Part shown: positions 30,836 through 43,774 of the stretch, in pieces | How the letters are laid out: every line of letters begins with the position of its first letter | How positions within the stretch are numbered: the stretch's first letter is position 1 | Assembly: GCA_025716855.1 (NCBI GenBank) | Contig: JAIXMQ010000008.1 | Location: 682,001 to 746,000, forward strand | Length of the DNA: 64,000 nucleotides | Reading direction: 5' to 3' | Source: Pilaira anomala | Lineage: Eukaryota; Mucoromycota; Mucoromycetes; Mucorales; Mucoraceae | Translations under genes and position numbers: made by a program | The notes under the pieces: generated by a model | Database searches by the model: none | What the model saw: only the letters and a program-made list of their open reading frames with translations | What the model was told of the DNA's origin: nothing

Positions 30836-31711
30836 TTGTTAATAAAAAGAAAAAGCTTTGTATAAGATGATTTTATAATTTCATTTTGATTGAAAATTAA
30901 GCTCGTTTTATATAAACTTTTTTTTTTTTTTTTTTGGGTGAAATTACTGCGGTTTCTTGGATTAGAGAAAACCGCAGCAAAAATTTGAACATTCCCCTTT
31001 TTTGTTATTTCACACCTTTGCATGAACAAAAAAAAATAATTTCAAATGCCGTTTTTTTTTGTGTCACTTATCAATTTGGTGGTGACGAGACGTTTTTATT
31101 TGTGGAAAAAATATTTACAAGGTTGGCCAATGCTTACAAGTTTTGACTATGTTGCGCAGTAAAAAAAAAAAAAAGAATGTTGTTTAACACGGACATTCAT
31201 TTAAAGTTATTCTTGGAAATTTCAAATGTTTGTAAGTATCACTGCTAAGAAAAAATCGTCGTCCTTTTTTTATTACACCTTTAGTAGAGACAATACACAC
31301 TCAACTGCTGCTCCTCTTCTGGGAGAAATATCTTTTCATTTCGTACATATAGCCATGCTACTCAAAAAAAAAAAAAAAAGAGAGAGATACTTATAATAAT
31401 AAAACAAACCAAATTATTTTGTGCTCTGTCAATATAAAAAGAGCTAAATTTTAACCATTGTTAACTAAATCAAACAAACGAACAAACAAAAAAATTCCTT
31501 GGACAATACCCGTATAACACTTGTTATTATAAAAAAGATCAATGTTTCATTTTATGGAGTTTATTTATATAAGCAAATGTATATAGTTATTTTCGGAAAA
31601 CTTGTTGTTGTCCTTTACTATAATCGCCACTCCCTTTTATAATCCTGTACATCTTCTGTATACCCTTACTTTATGTTATTTTACTTCAATCTCGTGTTAG
31701 TATTGCATTTA

Positions 31712-31746
<35 letters not shown>

Positions 31747-32295
31747 TTAAGCCCAAGGAAAAACTGTTTAACACAGGCACAATTCAGATTATCATAAGAC
31801 GTTTTTTTTTTAAAAAAAAAAAAATTATCCACCTCGTTAAAAAAAAAAAAAGAGAGGAATAATATTAATAGATTATAATGCATACATACAAGTTCTAGAA
31901 TTCAAAAAATGACTGGCACATGCGTGCTTTAATGACGCTCAATGTTCGTATTACCATTTACATAGTTTAGAGCTTTTTTAGACTGTTAAAAAACACCAAT
32001 AATTGAGAGTTAAATATGGAAATACCGTATAAATTCACTTCGGGTAAAGTAATGGACTTGTCCTTAATGGGCGGATGAATAAAAAAAAAACCCCCCATGA
32101 GTCCATACATATCATCTCTCTCCCCCCCCCCCCCTCCTTTTCCTTTCCCCCACATATACAATTGATTACTAAGACACTCATAAAGAGTATTATAATATGT
32201 ATACGTATAAAAAAAAAATAAAAGCATGACTTGGAACAGAGAAAGTATGAAATGCATTTATTAAAATATAGGGTGACAGTATGATTGGGAGATAA

Positions 32296-32327
<32 letters not shown>

Positions 32328-32340
32328 GGGGGAACGTGAT
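30836..32340. other. 1.5-kb intergenic region
   Basis: AT-rich with A/T runs (a T run at about 31712-31745) and a C run near 32104-32118. No gene is supported. Confidence 0.5.
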
Positions 32341-33041
32341 TTATGATTTGTTTCTTAAGCTAGCTCTTTGAGCGTTAAAACCAGTTGGTTCTTGCATTTT
32401 ATTGATGAGCGAGAATAGTCGGTCATCTTCAAACTCTCTTCTTGGTTTTCTCGCATCTTGATTTGCCATTCTTCTGTTTGTTTGTCTGTCAATTTTTGAG
32501 AATATTTGAAATAGATATAAGTCTCGTTCTTTCATAGGTGATAATTCAAATCTTTGTTCGTCGAATTCAGCACTGGTCTCAAATAAAGAAGCAGATTTTG
32601 CAACTAATTCGTTTATATCCCTTTTTAACTGTTCTGAATTCGAAACCCATTCCTAGAAAAGAAAAAGAAGTTTTTTTTTTTTTTTTTTAAGTATTTACAT
32701 TACACGCCCACATATATACACACACTATTACTTACTTGATCTTGTAATCGCCTTCTGTTCATACGATCCATTAATACACCTAACGAAGACATGTCAAGCT
32801 CTCTTTGTAATTTGACGCTTGGGCTCACGATTTGATTATCAAACGTAGTTTTAGCAGCTTTCTGAATTTGTTCTATTAAGCCATATAACGCTTCTCTTAA
32901 GGTAACATCAGCCTCTTTTGATTTCGGGTCATTTTCATCGACAGCTAGTGATAATAACATCAAGTCTAAATTACTATGTAATTTTCTATCATCTTCGCTT
33001 TTTTCTAGCAGTTCGATATAAGAAGAATTCTCTCGTGCCAT
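32341..33041 (-). CDS. 205-aa helical protein, unidentified (possible kinetochore-type coiled-coil)
   Basis: Two minus-strand exons (33041..32736, 32652..32341), phase 0 junction. The protein is charged and largely helical, with heptad-like stretches around residues 35-75 and 90-130 (ELDMSSLGVLMDRMNRRRLQ, then EWVSNSEQLKRDINELVAKS). The C-terminus is basic. The size and layout would suit a small complex subunit such as Mis14/NSL1, but I see no diagnostic motif, so this is only a guess. ATG 33041 (MARENSSY) is preferred; another in-frame ATG lies at 33098. Confidence 0.65.
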
Positions 33042-33197
33042 CTTCTTTCTATCCGAAAAACACGATACAAACGGAAAGCTATTGTGTACAGTCAACATTT
33101 TTAAAAAAAAAAAATTTAATTATATATATGTAAAAGTGTAAAAAAGAGAGTTGAAACGAAACAAAAGAAGGGATGTAATTCTTTTTAACAACTCGAA

Positions 33198-33232
<35 letters not shown>

Positions 33233-35466
33233 AGGGACTACTAGAGCCAATTGATATTATCTTTGCATTAGACGTTAAAATCACAAAAATGCTTTGTGAG
33301 TATATACATAAAAGTCTATACATTTTTTTTTTGACACTGTCTTTTATACCCAATTAAATTCATACTACATAAACTCGTATATATTCACTAGTTAACTTTA
33401 AGGGTGCGCACTAAGATTTTCTTCTCTTTTTTTTTTTACGTAAGCATATTGTACATTTGCGATAACTATGTAAACCAATTAGCCTAAAATGAAAGAGATA
33501 AAGAGAGAGAGAGAGAGAGAGAGAGAGAAACGCATGAAAAGAGGCAATATACCATTTATCAAATACTTTATATTGGTTTTAAATAATTTTTTTATATCAA
33601 ACGCACTCAAAAATTTGGAAGAAAAGAAGTACATACATAACTAAAAAAAAAAAAAACAATCCACCTTTAAGAAACAGAGACACTCACATCTCCTTTGATA
33701 AATCCCGAGAAAACTTTATACCTTCATAAGGGCGACACAGTATCCGAACAGATTTTTAATATTATGATTATTAAGCATCCTCATGATACATGATCCGGCT
33801 TTTTATTTATTTTTTGTTAATAAAAAAAAATATATATATATATATATATTATAAAGTGAGTATTACTCTGATTTACGATAAACTCTTAACAAAACATGCT
33901 TTATTACACACTAAATATTATACGTCTAGAGCAATCGATGCATTATTAAGTTCATTCTCATCTTGCATGACTCACAGCTGCAGCTTCCAATTTTTTTTTT
34001 TTTTTTTTTGAATATCAGCTTATATTATACCATTAATGCAACACAGCACACTTAAAAACCGTTTTAACTTTTAAAAGCAGAAGGCGATAAAAGTTCCTTT
34101 TTTACATATTGCACCCATATTCTATAATTCTACAAAAAGAAATCGTTGAGAAATCCTTGTATTCATCTAGAACCAACAAAAAGTTATTTTAGAGAGAGAG
34201 AAAGAGAAAACAAACAAACAAGATTGCCAAAAAGGTTATTTATCCATCTGATATATTATATAGATCGCTCTTTTTGTATTTAGCATATATTAGGTTTTTA
34301 ATTAGCAGTTAGACTTGTGGGTGTAACCTATTACTGTGTGGGAGATTTGATTGGCATTTTGCTGAGTCTCTTTTATTATAAAAATGCCAATTTTAGTCTC
34401 AATGTATTTAACTGGTGTGTGAAACGCCAATGAGAAAATTGAAAAAGACATTGAAAAAAGTCAATCATTGTGCTCCCTGACAAATTTTGTAATTTTTAAA
34501 GTATCACAAGATATCAAGCTCTTTTTTTTTTGTTAGGCACAGTATATTTGTCTCTACTAACCCCTATTTGACATTTAGTTTGAAAATATAAGCTTTTTTT
34601 TTTCGCAACCAGTCACCAAATTGCTGAATAGACTGAGGCTTTGAATTATAAGGTTCGGATCTCTATATTTATCCATGCGCTAACTCCTTTCAAATGACAA
34701 CAACAAAAAAAAAACTCTAAAAAAAGATGAATCCGTAAATCAAAAAGGAGAGAAAGAGAGAGTGTGAGTGTGTGAGAATGAGTGTGAGTGTGAGTGTGTG
34801 TGTGTGTGTGTGCGAAAGAGAGTAAAGAAAGATCCCAGGCTCGATCAGTGTGATACGAATCGAATATCCTTTTTTTTTTTAAAAAAAAAATGTCAAGCAT
34901 AGACTTATACTTGACTTTCATTGGCTCTTCCAAGATTTCTTCATGTCAAAAAGATTTATTAGAAGGATTTGTCCAGATTTACAAAAATTCAAAACCCTGC
35001 ATTAAAAAACCAAAAAAAAAAAGAAAAAAAAAAACCCTTTTTTTTTTATCATTTTGTATCAAGTATATCTTTATTAATTACTTACAAGTATATAAACTAA
35101 TATAAACAAAAACAATTTTCTTTTTTTATTTTAGAAAAAAAAAAAATTAACCTGACAGAAACTCATACATTATCAAAACCAAGAGAATGGTTATGTGAGT
35201 GTAACGCTTGACGCCGACTAAATAAAATCTAAAGAACGGTCAAGCTGGAACGCTCTTCTTTTGGAGGTTACCTAGAAGGTGCCAGAAAGAAAAAAAAAAT
35301 CCTTTATTTTACAAGTTCTTTTAGAGAAGGTAAAACATTTTTTTTTATTTTTTTTTTTATTTTTGAAAAATCTATATTTAAAATAGAATATTCTTACACG
35401 CTTCAGAATATTTATAAGCACCTTAAAAAAAAAGGGAGAATATAATATGGTGAAACTTAACGGAAG

Positions 35467-35503
<37 letters not shown>

Positions 35504-35989
35504 ATATATTATTAATTTAAAGTATTGGGAGTTAGTTTATATAAACAAGTAGTATTTTTTTATTTAAAAAAAAAAAAAAGACCAATTAGGTCAGTTCAAT
35601 GTTATATTAATTGATGTGTGTGTGAGAGTGAGAGAGCGAAAGGGCATTTTACATGCCGAGCGTTAACTGATCTAAATTTGGGAATTTTATGTTAGACAGT
35701 TATTAATTTTTTTAATAAAAAAAAACATCACTAATCAAACCTTTTTTTTAATATTTGCTGTGTATCAAACACGTACGCAACCTATAAATGGAAAGACAAA
35801 AGCAATGGCTTGCTTTTCGTGCAGATATTAGAGAGACATGAAACAAACCATAATTTTAAAAAAAAAAGGTTGAGCACCAATGAATACCAAAATGCAATAT
35901 AAAGAACAAGTATTTTTGTTTCTTTTTACATGCATTTTTTTTTTAAAAGTGAGGCATGTAACCCGATGCGTATTAAAGCCCAGTTAGTT

Positions 35990-36024
<35 letters not shown>

Positions 36025-36142
36025 AAAAAAAAATATTTTCACTCTTTTGAGACCTTTCTTTTTTTCCTTCTTTTTTTTTTTCTTTCTCTTTCTTTTCTTT
36101 TCTTTATACTCTTTATATACATATACATATCTTAAAATTATA
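33042..36142. other. 3.1-kb intergenic region without a visible gene
   Basis: AT-rich. It contains an AG microsatellite near 33506-33529, a TA repeat near 33830-33850, a TG repeat near 34767-34811 and several long A runs (for example 35470-35500). Six-frame reading shows only short non-coherent ORFs. Confidence 0.5.
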
Positions 36143-37562
36143 ATGCGACGCTCCAAATCCGGACATGAAAGAAAGAGCAGTCGTCGGCGTTCTTGGTTTA
36201 ACGGCAATAATATTTTCACCATGTTTTCTTCAGCACCGCCTTCTCCCGACCGAAAAATAATTGAAGACCCTAGTTTAGTATTGGCTAAAAGACAATCATT
36301 GACACCTATTGAGCGACCTAAATTAAAATCAACCTTTTCAACCATGTTATCTATGGCCACTAAGAAACAACAACATCGACGTGAGCCATCTAATTTGACT
36401 CAGGACTCTCAATCGTCCATTTTTGATTATGCTTCGTCTTTAAGGAGAAGTAGTAGCAGAAGTGACACTACCACCCTATCCGATTTAGATCACCGAAACA
36501 ACGAAAATAATAACAATAATACTTATTTTCAAAAGTCTCAACAAAGACAATTGTTGAAATCCGATGAAGAAGAAGCCGATCGAATTCAGTTGAAAAACGA
36601 TCTTGTTAAATTAGCTTTTGAAGGGTAAAGAAGAACTTTTTTTTTTTTATCAATTAATTATATTTAATAATCTATCTTTTTTTTTTTTTTTTTTTTTTTA
36701 GAGAGTTTTCTTTACCTTTTGACTATAAAGATTTAAAAAGCGGACGTATTCTGGATGTTGGCTGTGGACCTGGATCTTGGTGCATTGATTTATCCCAAAA
36801 ATACCCTAGAATTGAAGTGATTGGGGTCGATAGTGACGATATGTTTCCACCACAACATAATTTACCCAACAATTGTCAATTACGTGTCTGTAATGTGTTG
36901 AATGGATTAAAGGAGTTCCCTGAAGCCAGTTTTGATGTAATTCACATTCGATTTATGGTTTTATCTCTTAATACACAAGAATACCTTCAAGTCGTAAAAG
37001 ATTGTTGGCGACTTTTGAAACCAGGTGGATATATTGAAATATTAGAAACCGATTTAACAGTGTATTCACCAGGTCCAACCACAAACCGATTAAACCAAGA
37101 GAGTAAGTATATATTATTTTTATGAATAGAAAATTTTAAACTAAAAAAAAAAATATTTTATCAGTGCTTGAGGTGGCGACAAGTAGAGGATTATCACCTA
37201 GGGAACAAGCAATTGATTTAAGCACATTAATACCAAAAGAAGGTATAAATCGACAAGTGAAATACCGATCTATACCTATTGGAACTTGGGGAGGACGGAT
37301 AGGTGTATTATGTCGTGACGACATGATTAATATGTTGACCAAGTTTCAACCTGCAGTATACGCCTATTATGGTAAACCCGAAGAAGATAAGAAATCTTTT
37401 GATTTAGAGATAGCGATCATCATGAAGGAAATGGAACAATATAAAAGTTTTAGTAACTATTACTTTTATACTGCACAAAAACCACAAACAGAACAAGTTA
37501 CAATATTACCATCTTTGAAAAGAAATGATACCTCTTTTTCATTGAATCCAAAATCATTTTAA
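36143..37562 (+). CDS. class I SAM-dependent methyltransferase
   Basis: Exons 36143..36624, 36702..37102 and 37165..37562 give 426 aa. Residues 1 to about 160 are Ser/Arg-rich, low-complexity and likely disordered. The catalytic domain has motif I ILDVGCGPGSW, an acidic motif II end (VIGVDSDDMFPP), SFDVIHIRF (motif IV region) and LLKPGGYIEILE (motif V/VI). This arrangement is common in fungal methyltransferases of the LaeA/UMTA-like group, which include regulators and small-molecule enzymes, so the substrate cannot be assigned. The ATG at 36143 (MRRSKSGHERK) follows an A-rich leader. Confidence 0.88.
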
Positions 37563-40500
37563 TTACTTACTTACCCTAATATCCTTAATTTACACCTTAT
37601 ATATATATTTCTTAATACAACACACACACACACACACCTTGCTTCTTAAGACCATGTATAGTACTTCAGTATAATGGTGCTTTCATATCACTTTTTTTTT
37701 AATACTGGTCTCTTTATTATATTTCAATTCTATATATTGCTTTTATTGTATCATAGTGAAATAAAATAAACTTTATTATTTAATACATGTTCTTCTATGT
37801 ATGACTATCACACTTGAAGGGCGTCAAAATTCTCGTAAGTGCCAAATTTCCAATAAACTCCTAACAGCCAAGAGTTGTTTGATAAATTAATATAGTGTTC
37901 TAATACTCCTCATATTGTTATGAAGTTTACAAAGACAACCAAATACTCTTTTTTTTCTCTGTTAAATGGACATTACAAGTCGATTTTCTCTTGATGAAAC
38001 AGCTTTTTTGGGTTCAGACCTTTTTTTTTTTTTTTAATTATTTGCTGTTTTTGTTTGCATATGCTAATACATTAAGAAGGTTTCTTTATAAATGAACTCT
38101 GGTAAATTGGATGCTTTAAAATATTTGAGTAAAAATGTAAGAAAAACTTTTTCACATTTCCCAACCTAAACTTGTTATAGAGACCACATTGGAAATTGAA
38201 TTCAAACTTGAATTGGAACACCTTTTGAACATCAATTGAAACACACCATGAACCTCAAAGTTAACACTTTCTGGAATTAATATAGAGCGTTTTATTTAAA
38301 CTGTGCGATGGACGTGTAATTGTGTATGAATTGTTGTAACTGATTGTTACGTCGGCGATGGTTAAATATTGCCATATTTTTACACAGTCAAGACAATGTT
38401 AGTAGGTGGGACAGACTTGTGATAAACACTATGGAACAGTTGCTTGTTACTTTTTATCCTACTACATGGATATGTAACCTGTCAAAGAGAACATGTGAGG
38501 CATCTACTGTCAAAAAAAAAAAGTGTCATTTTACCATACCTTTTATAATTGCTTTTTACCTTCACCAACGGGATATAGAGATAGCAACCTTGCATTAATC
38601 TACATGGAAAAAAGAAATAAATTATGCCTCTTTGCCATATACAAAAGGCACACGAAGGACAGTTTGCTAGCCTACATTTAATATACCCTGAAGAGCGTAT
38701 CCGAAAGATGTTATATGCTCTGGAACAGTTGATTGTTAATCTTATACCTGCCATGCAATTTATATAAAAAGGCTATTGGAAAAAATAAACGAGAAAGTCT
38801 TTGTTTTTCAAGTTGTTAGCTACAAGCACAAATGTGTTACCTTGTTGCTCATCAAGAAAACTTTTAGGGATATTGATATTTACAATCGTTCTTTCTAAAG
38901 ACACTGTTTTGCGTTATAAAAGAATCAAGTGGTTTTAAACAAGTTAGAAAAATTTAAATCATTACTTTTCAAACAAAACACTCTTGGTGTGCTTCTAGAC
39001 ATTCACGAGCCTCGTTTAAACGACGTTCGACGAACAAAATTTTTTTTTTCTCCATTTATGTACACACCCAAAGTTACCATTATAAACAGATAATAAAAAT
39101 AAAAAACCGGTTGGACTGAATTTTGTGGTTATAGTCCAACATTTCATTTTTGCCTTTTTGATGGTAACAGAAACAAAATCTAGAATCATCACCTTTTTGT
39201 GGACTTTAATTGTGAAGTATTTATTTATTGTACTAATAAGAGGCTGTTTTAAAGCAGTAGACCAGACTTTGATAATTTCTTCATCGTTGTTTCTTTTTTT
39301 TTTCTCACGATCCAAAACATAGTCATCTTCATCTGTTTTCGTGAGTACACTTGATAGTTTTTGGATTTTTGTTTAAGGGACTCCATATACGCGAATTCTT
39401 CGTTATTTAACCATAATGTAATTGCTATTATTGTTTCTGTGAGGGAAAACTGTTGTGATTCATTTTAAATAGGAAGAAGTTAGTTACTGCGGCATTTGTT
39501 GAATTCCTTGATAAAAGAAATTGTTACGGTATTATTTTAGCAAAAATGTACTACTTTTATTAAACAATTGTATGTATGTCATACCAATTATCATAAACTG
39601 GAAGTTACATTTTTTTGGTTCATCCTGACGTTCGAACGGCGGCTCGTGAATGTCTTCCTATCTTTGGTATCTTTCTATTCTTCGTATCCTTCTGTGTATA
39701 TCACTTCAAAGTACAGCTGAAGAAACGAACAACAGAGGTGAAACTGTCAATAGCTGAAAGCATCTTATCCAACAGCAACAGACGGCTAGCAGAACCAACT
39801 TCTTTCAGCAACAACAAAAACAATGGTATAACATGATGACAGCTTGCATCTTCACTCAATAGTAAGTAGCAGTAGGCTATAATTAACATCATCTTTTATC
39901 AGGAGAAGTGTCGATTTATCATCAGCAAAATCATCATCGCCGCAGTAACAGTGAGCCTATGTTAGAGAAGCTATTATATCTATACTGGAAAATGCGTTAG
40001 TTGCGTAGATAAAACGAGCTACACATGCTTGATGGCTTTTGATTTTTTTTTTTAAAAAAAAAACATACCTTTTAGCCTTTTTGTTATTTACGCTTCTCAA
40101 AAATAAAATAATACATAATTTTTTCCTCACAACCAGGTTCTTACTTCACTAATAGTTATTCACTCTTCGGTTTAATTGTTATTCTTTTCTAAAATCTTTA
40201 TTGTATTTAGTTACACTACTGCTCAAAGTTATCTTCTTTAATAAGAATTCATGATTGAAATAAACTCGGTGCTTGAAGTTTATCTTGTGGGTGATCAACC
40301 ATCACACACTCACGTCACTATCATCATGTGGTACAGTATGGCACTTGGGTTGATGTATTGTACATGCTGTCAATAAGTCCAAAAGAAGTAGTTTTAAGAT
40401 ATACGTAATGTTTTTTTTTCCCCAGTTAGAATCAAATTTTGGGATTTTTGTATGAACATCCGTTTTTTTTTTTTTTTTTTTTTTTTTTAATTGCCCTTGT

Positions 40501-40712
40501 CTTGATATGAAAATATAAGTAAACCTATAATCAAAAGTAAAAAAAGACCTTTTTGCAAAGTAAAGTTGACACAGATTCTCTTTACTTTAATCAATCTCCT
40601 TTTTTTTTTTTTTTTTTTTTTTGTTATTTGTGTTTGCTTTTACGTCATGTATTAATGCTAAAAGCCAAAAGGAAATAAATCTCATTGGCTTAAGACCGGT
40701 TACACAAACCCA

Positions 40713-40760
<48 letters not shown>

Positions 40761-40841
40761 ACGAGTATTTAAGACAACGTCAAGAAATAAAGCAATAAAA
40801 AACGGCTTTCTTTTCTTTCTTCTATATCTTTTTTCTTTTTC
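37563..40841. other. 3.3-kb intergenic region; possible short relic
   Basis: AT-rich. A 47-codon plus-strand frame at about 38624-38766 (HIQKAHEGQFASLHLIYPEE then ALEQLIVNLIPAMQ) has coding-like composition but no context. A similar MEQLLV segment occurs near 38430, so both may be remnants of one repeated gene. No intact gene is supported. Confidence 0.45.
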
Positions 40842-42920
40842 ATGCCTGAAAATACACAAACACCTCTATTAGGTAAAAAGCCGCCTGTTAGTAGACCCAA
40901 GAATCAAAGAAGAAGATCTTCTTTTGAAGCGTCTACTTATAACAGTGCAGGAAGAGCATTAAGTTATACCAAAAAGAAACAAGTATTGGATGAAGATTCA
41001 AATATACCAGGATTAAACTTGTTACAAATGTTGTGTTTAACCGTTTGTATGGCAGGTGTACAGTTTACTTGTAAGTTGTTATTATTGTTATTATTATTTT
41101 ATTTTTGGCCCTGACATCATTATTATTTCATTTCACTTTGTTTAATAGGGACTGTTGAATTATCGTAAGTACACACATATATATACAACACTTTTTTTAA
41201 TGTTCATCCTTAACATTTTTTTTTCTTTTTTTTTAGTTATGGAACTCCTTATCTTTTATCTCTTGATTTATCAAAGGAATTGACAGCTTTAGTATGGTTA
41301 GCAGGTCCTTTATCCGGTTTATTAGTTCAACCTGTAAGTTATTATTATTATTATTATTATTACTTTTGCGCCATCGAACTTACATAAAAAAAAAAAAAAT
41401 ACTAGTTGATTGGTGCTTTTAGTGATAAATGTACATCTAGTCTCGGTAAAAGAAGACCATTTATTATTTCAGCCGGTGCACTTACTTGTATCTCTATGGT
41501 GGGTGTAGCCTATGCTAAAGAAATCGGACATACCTTTGCACAATTCTTTCACGATGAACCTGATGTCATTCAACGTGTGGTAAGTTACACTGAAAAGTAA
41601 TGGTGGGACATTGAAATTGAATGTAATACTAAAAAAAAAAAAAAAAAAACGTAATCATTTTTTATTTATATAGGCTCACGATAATGCTATTATTGTTGCA
41701 GTTGCATCTTTTTACTTTTTAGACTTTACATTAAATGCAGTACAAGCTATCTGTCGTGCTTTGATTCTTGATATTCCTCCACTTTGGCAACAAGATGATG
41801 CAAATGCATGGAGTGCCCGTATGAGTAATTTAGCTATGGTGATTGGATATTTTGTTGGATTTGTTGATCTTGTAAAGTATTTACCTTGGATTGGAAATTC
41901 TCAAGTCAAAGTGTTTTGTATTGTGGCAATCATTGTGTTTGTCGTTACGTTAGCTATTACGTGTGTGACAACCAAGGAGAAGGTGAATGATAAAAAGGAG
42001 GATTTAGATGCTAACCAGTAAGTTATATATATATATATATTATGGGAGGGATGATATCATTCTAATGTATATAATATTAACTTTTTTTTTTTGTATTAAA
42101 TAGACCTTGGTATAGTACTTTCTTCTATATCTGGAGAGCATTTAGATTTTTACCAAAACCTATTCAAACATTATGTAACACCCAATTCTTTGCTTGGATG
42201 GGTTGGTTCCCATTCTTGTTTTATAGTACACAATGGGTTTCAGATATTTACTTTGCTACACATCTCAAGACAGAACCTGAAATGCCAATTGATTGGGCAG
42301 AAGGTACTCGTGCAGGTTCATTTGCTTTACTCTGTTACTCTATTATTTCTGTTTTAGCCGGTTTAGTTATTCCTGCATTAGCCAATCAGTTCAAACATGT
42401 CAAGGCATTTAGTCTCTTAAATATCTATACCTTATCTCATTTAACGGTTGCTATTGCCTTAATCTCGGCTTACTTTGTTCGTTCAGTGACATGGGCTACA
42501 GTGATCTTGGCTATCATGGGTATCCCATGGGCTATTGTACTTTGGATTCCATTCTCTCTTGTAGGTGAATACGTAAGTTATGAAGATGAAAAGAGACAGA
42601 CCGCTATCCAATCTACCACTACTGGTGCCCCTAGTTATGCATCGATTGTTGCCGTTGGATCAAGTAATGAAGAAGAAAGACAGGAATCCAATGATGAATT
42701 TGATGCGGGTATGATCTTGGGTGTTCATAACATGTATATCGTATTCCCTCAATTTGCTGTAGCTATCGTTTCTTCTTTTATTTTCGCTGCTGCAGATGCT
42801 ATCAAGGATGGAGATAAGGATAAAGACATGTCAAGTGTGACACCTGTCTTGGTCTTTGGTGGTTTAATGGCTTTAATTGCTGCTGCCTTTAGTAGATACA
42901 TTGTTCGTGTCATCACATGA
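40842..42920 (+). CDS. sugar:cation symporter of the GPH/SUT group (major facilitator)
   Basis: Six exons (40842..41070, 41149..41164, 41237..41333, 41406..41579, 41674..42017, 42104..42920) give 558 aa with about 12 hydrophobic segments. Typical segments are WTVELSYGTPYLLSLDLSK, VWLAGPLSGLLVQPLIGAFS, DKCTSSLGKRRPF (the MFS loop motif with a KRRPF end), and QAICRALILDIPP. The family includes plant sucrose transporters and fungal alpha-glucoside:proton symporters; the exact sugar is not inferable. Exon 2 is only 16 nt, but it supplies the WTVELS residues conserved in the family. The cytoplasmic N-terminus is basic and Ser-rich. Confidence 0.92.
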
Positions 42921-42964
42921 TAAAGTAAAGTCACAATGAAATAATTCCATAAAATATAATATCC

Positions 42965-42995
<31 letters not shown>

Positions 42996-43054
42996 GATTC
43001 CCCTTTTCTTCTTTTCATTAATAATAAAAAAATAATATACTTTATATAATATAT

Positions 43055-43738
43055 ATGGCAGATAAAAAATATTTTGTATTTGCTGAAAGAGCGAAAGCAC
43101 TTCATATCGCTTCAACTTGTGGACTCAGTATTATTTCTGAATTAAGAATACTTACTGGGTATCAAATTTATATTGTAGAGCAGTGGTAAAATTAAAAGAA
43201 AAAAAAAAAAAAAAAAAAAAAGGGTTTTCTCTCTTAAAAAAATAGTTTTTTTTTAGGGTTTGCGATCGTAAAATAACTTCGAATATAGTCAATGTATTCA
43301 CTGGAGACGATAGTCATATTGTACACAAGTAAAAGAATACGATTACAAGTATTGTATGTTCTAATAAGTCTTCTGTTTTTTTTTTTTTTTAGATTTTAGT
43401 TGCTGTCATTGGTATTTCAACAGCACAATTACAACATCCTCGACCTGAAATTCAAGCACTTTTAAACTTGAATTCCAAATTGAAATTAAAACAAGTAATT
43501 TTTTTTTTATATATCTTTATCATTTCCAATTTGTAAAATTGATCATTTTATATAAAAAGACACCTTTAGGAGATATTCAATTGACAGATTTAAATGAATT
43601 ACCTTTTGATATGGATACAGTGTTAATACCAGATGGAGATTATGATCGTTGGATACATCAAGCATATGTGAATATCAATTTGAGACGAACGAATTGTACA
43701 GGTAGAAGTTCACTTAATCTTCAACCACCAAAGTAAGA

Positions 43739-43774
<36 letters not shown>

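Noticed and set aside
39615..39836. 73-aa ORF with a hydrophobic segment
   Set aside because: Isolated, starts with a non-ATG context, no homologous pattern and no exon partners.
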